Assembly: GCA_017623655.1 (NCBI GenBank)
Contig: JAGAON010000009.1
Span: forward strand, 62,001 to 126,000
Length of the DNA: 64,000 nucleotides
Reading direction: 5' to 3'
Source of the DNA: Prevotella sp.
GTDB lineage: Bacteria > Bacteroidota > Bacteroidia > Bacteroidales > Bacteroidaceae
Positions within the stretch are counted from its first letter, which is position 1. Each line of letters opens with the position of its first letter. The notes below the pieces were generated by a model. It was given only the letters and a program-made list of their open reading frames with translations. It was not told the DNA's origin and ran no database searches. This document shows positions 62,379-64,000 of this stretch, one piece after another. The translations under genes were made by a program, and so were the position numbers.

Positions 62379-62403
62379 CTGCTAATTTTATTGACATAAA
62401 ATT

Positions 62404-62528
62404 AGAGGTTAGAAAGTGTTAGGCCTTAGGTTGTAAGGTTATGGGTTGTAGGTTAAAAGGTCTCTGTCCTCCAAAGACCTATAACCTTTTAACCTAACAC
62501 CTTACAACCTAAGCCCTAAAACCTCCTA
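62404..62528. repeat. Long family F palindrome between rnhB and membrane-protein gene
   Basis: GAGGTTAGAAAGTGTTAGG, TTAGGTTGTAAGGTTATGGG, TTGTAGGTTAAAAGGTC on the left; GACCTATAACCTTTTAACC, ACACCTTACAACCTAAG, CTAAAACCTCCTAACCTCC on the right. The arms pair over much of 55 bp, giving the longest hairpin of this family in the window. Confidence 0.75.
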
Positions 62529-62535
62529 ACCTCCC

Positions 62536-63174
62536 CTACTTCCAGCGGAAAGTCTTGCGGTGATACGGCGTCAGTCCATGGTCGGCTATCGCCTGCCGGT
62601 GCTTCTTTGTAGGGTATCCCTTGTTTGAAAGCCAGTCATACTGCGGATAATCCTCCGCCAACCGGTTCATGAAGTCGTCACGGTAGGTCTTGGCAAGGAT
62701 TGAAGCAGCGGCTATTGACATATACTTGCCGTCGCCTTTCACTATCGTCGTGTGCGGCAGGGGCTGGCAATCATAAAGCAATGGCAGCTCACCGTAACAC
62801 TCAACACTGCCGTGATCCACCGTGGGATAATACGGGTCGAAGCGGTTACCGTCTATTATCAACGCCTCAGGACGTACCGCCAAACTGTCGAGAGCGCGGT
62901 GCATGGCGAGATAAGAGGCGTGAAGGATGTTTATCTTGTCTATCTCCTCCGCGGTGCATACGCCCACAGCCCACGCCACGGCGTCACGTTCTATCACCTC
63001 ACGCAGTTCGTAACGTCTTTTCTCCGTCAGCTGTTTGGAGTCATTAAGCAAGTCGTTGTGATAGTCAGAAGGCAGTATCACCGAGGCGGCATACACCGGG
63101 CCGGCAAGGCATCCCCTGCCGGCCTCGTCACAACCTGCCTCTATCTTGTTTTTGTAATAATGTGTCAAAAGCAT
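62536..63174 (-). CDS. rnhB: Ribonuclease HII
   Basis: 212 residues. Active-site Asp-Glu in [18 protein letters not shown] at residues 14-31, [11 protein letters not shown], then a further acidic residue in LIIDGNRF and the [21 protein letters not shown] stretch (within the usual spacing). The C-terminal [11 protein letters not shown] is typical. It cuts RNA in RNA-DNA hybrids and removes single ribonucleotides. Complete, with no missing key residue. Confidence 0.96.
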   Translation of the reverse strand: MLLTHYYKNKIEAGCDEAGRGCLAGPVYAASVILPSDYHNDLLNDSKQLTEKRRYELREVIERDAVAWAVGVCTAEEIDKINILHASYLAMHRALDSLAVRPEALIIDGNRFDPYYPTVDHGSVECYGELPLLYDCQPLPHTTIVKGDGKYMSIAAASILAKTYRDDFMNRLAEDYPQYDWLSNKGYPTKKHRQAIADHGLTPYHRKTFRWK

Positions 63175-63204
63175 ATACTTACACTCTTTCGGAGGGTTGC
63201 ACCG

Positions 63205-64000
63205 TTATTTATAGAACAGCTGCACGCCGTTTCCTTTATGTCCGCCAGACCCGTCCGGCACCGTGCGCCCTACTCCCGCCGCGCTGACAGTGACACGCGT
63301 GTCGCGTGAATTGTTGAAGAAACGGGCATGGAACGTACCGTCTTTGTCTATCTTCGGGTTGGGATTCCAGTAGAGCGTGCGCCGGTAGTCCTTCGGTTTG
63401 TCAGGCACTGCCGTGCTGTAATCGGGCGAATAGAACTGTTCCGGGTATGTTATGCCGGGCAGAATGTAACGTCTGTCGCGATAGGAATAGCGTTGCCCGT
63501 CGTTGGATATGGACTCAAACTGAAGCGTAACGTCGGCCGCATGACTCTCAACCACATCGCCTGAGTCGGTACGGAGGTCATAGTCGGTATAGACCTTGAT
63601 GTTTTGCAGGCGTTTCAGTCTAAGCAAATTGAACACGGCAGTGGCCGTTTTCGGCTTGTCGTACTCATTAACCGATGGCGTATAGTTACGGAAAAAGGTC
63701 GTGCCGTCAACCATGGCACGCAGGTTAAACTGGTTTCTCCGGCCCATATTGCCCACGAAATACGTGGCAATGGCCATCGGCATGCGCTTGAAGTCGGCCA
63801 CACCGAGCATCAATCCGTAGTCGGACGCTTCGTTATAGGCCTGATACATATCCATCACTATGGCGGGTTTCTTCATGTCAATGGAGCGTTTGCCACGACG
63901 TTTCGCACTTACCACCACTGTCTGTAACAAATGGTTGCCGGCAAGACGGCTGCCCGCACTTATCTGTTCGTCATCGTCTTCATCGACAAAGAACAACTCC
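63205..64000 (-). CDS. C-terminal part of a large envelope protein (MG2/TonB-plug type), N-terminus outside window
   Basis: The frame is open to the right edge and begins inside a coding region (a TTG at 63996 is just a Leu codon). About 265 residues are visible. A plug-like start (LLQTVVVSAKRRGKR near residue 24) is followed by a repeated Tyr/Asp-rich region and the ending RRTLYWNPNPKIDKDGTFHA, then FFNNSRDTRVTVSAAGV. That ending is typical of Bacteroidetes proteins that join a macroglobulin-like domain to a TonB-plug domain at the cell surface. It stops 30 bp before rnhB. Function is unknown. Confidence 0.75.
   Translation of the reverse strand, partial: ELFFVDEDDDEQISAGSRLAGNHLLQTVVVSAKRRGKRSIDMKKPAIVMDMYQAYNEASDYGLMLGVADFKRMPMAIATYFVGNMGRRNQFNLRAMVDGTTFFRNYTPSVNEYDKPKTATAVFNLLRLKRLQNIKVYTDYDLRTDSGDVVESHAADVTLQFESISNDGQRYSYRDRRYILPGITYPEQFYSPDYSTAVPDKPKDYRRTLYWNPNPKIDKDGTFHARFFNNSRDTRVTVSAAGVGRTVPDGSGGHKGNGVQLFYK

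Noticed and set aside
63994-63996. TTG at the right edge as a start codon
   Set aside because: The frame continues to the window edge as coding sequence and the protein begins inside a known domain type, so it is partial.

Overview
The window reads as chromosome of a Bacteroidales bacterium, most likely Prevotellaceae. The grounds are promoters of the Bacteroidetes form (TTG, about 20 bp, TAnnTTTG), a TonB-dependent receptor and other outer-membrane barrels, PadR/PspC genes, DUF3822, single-chain PurL, long-form HisG, and weak Shine-Dalgarno sequences. No rRNA, prophage, CRISPR array or intact insertion sequence was seen. The genus is an inference.

Layout. 1-3301: end of a surface-polysaccharide locus (BY-kinase/chain-length protein cut by the left edge, and an initiating sugar-phosphate transferase). 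3700-6706: an orphan gene, then a coiled-coil gene, zapA and rny in one run. 7143-14511 (minus): purL, two small chromate-family transporters, a small conserved gene, a metallophosphoesterase lipoprotein and a putative outer-membrane protein. 15023-23738: a four-helix-bundle protein, typA, and a TonB receptor/lipoprotein/sensor-kinase unit. 23948-26500: porin, ndk, and a ParE-type toxin with its antitoxin. 27850-32622: PadR/PspC/PspC/outer-membrane-barrel operon. 33364-42808: prmA, an aromatic-rich secreted protein with a FadL-like protein, pflB-pflA, a CNNM/CBS membrane protein and an esterase. 42962-53114: RecD-like helicase, DUF3822, rsmD, dnaG, a second low-complexity secreted protein, DUF308, a glutathione-peroxidase-like protein lacking its catalytic residues, trxB and a GH105 hydrolase. 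53235-60774: tRNA-Leu and a broken-up histidine operon (hisG-hisD, then MATE, DUF3737 and a MalY-like lyase, then hisC with its own promoter). 61452-64000: nucleoside-recognition membrane protein, rnhB, and a large surface protein cut by the right edge.

The most striking content is between the genes. At least seven intergenic sites carry an 88-bp element made of exactly four contiguous 22-bp near-palindromes (family A). Two sites carry a composite of A plus a twin-palindrome element (family B), as inverted copies of each other 9 kb apart. Three sites carry a roughly 300-380 bp two-armed element (family C) whose small hairpins keep their pairing although their sequences differ. A 66-bp tandem repeat, a 169-bp MITE-like element and several palindrome families fill most other gaps and reach into operon leaders (dnaG, hisC, DUF3822).
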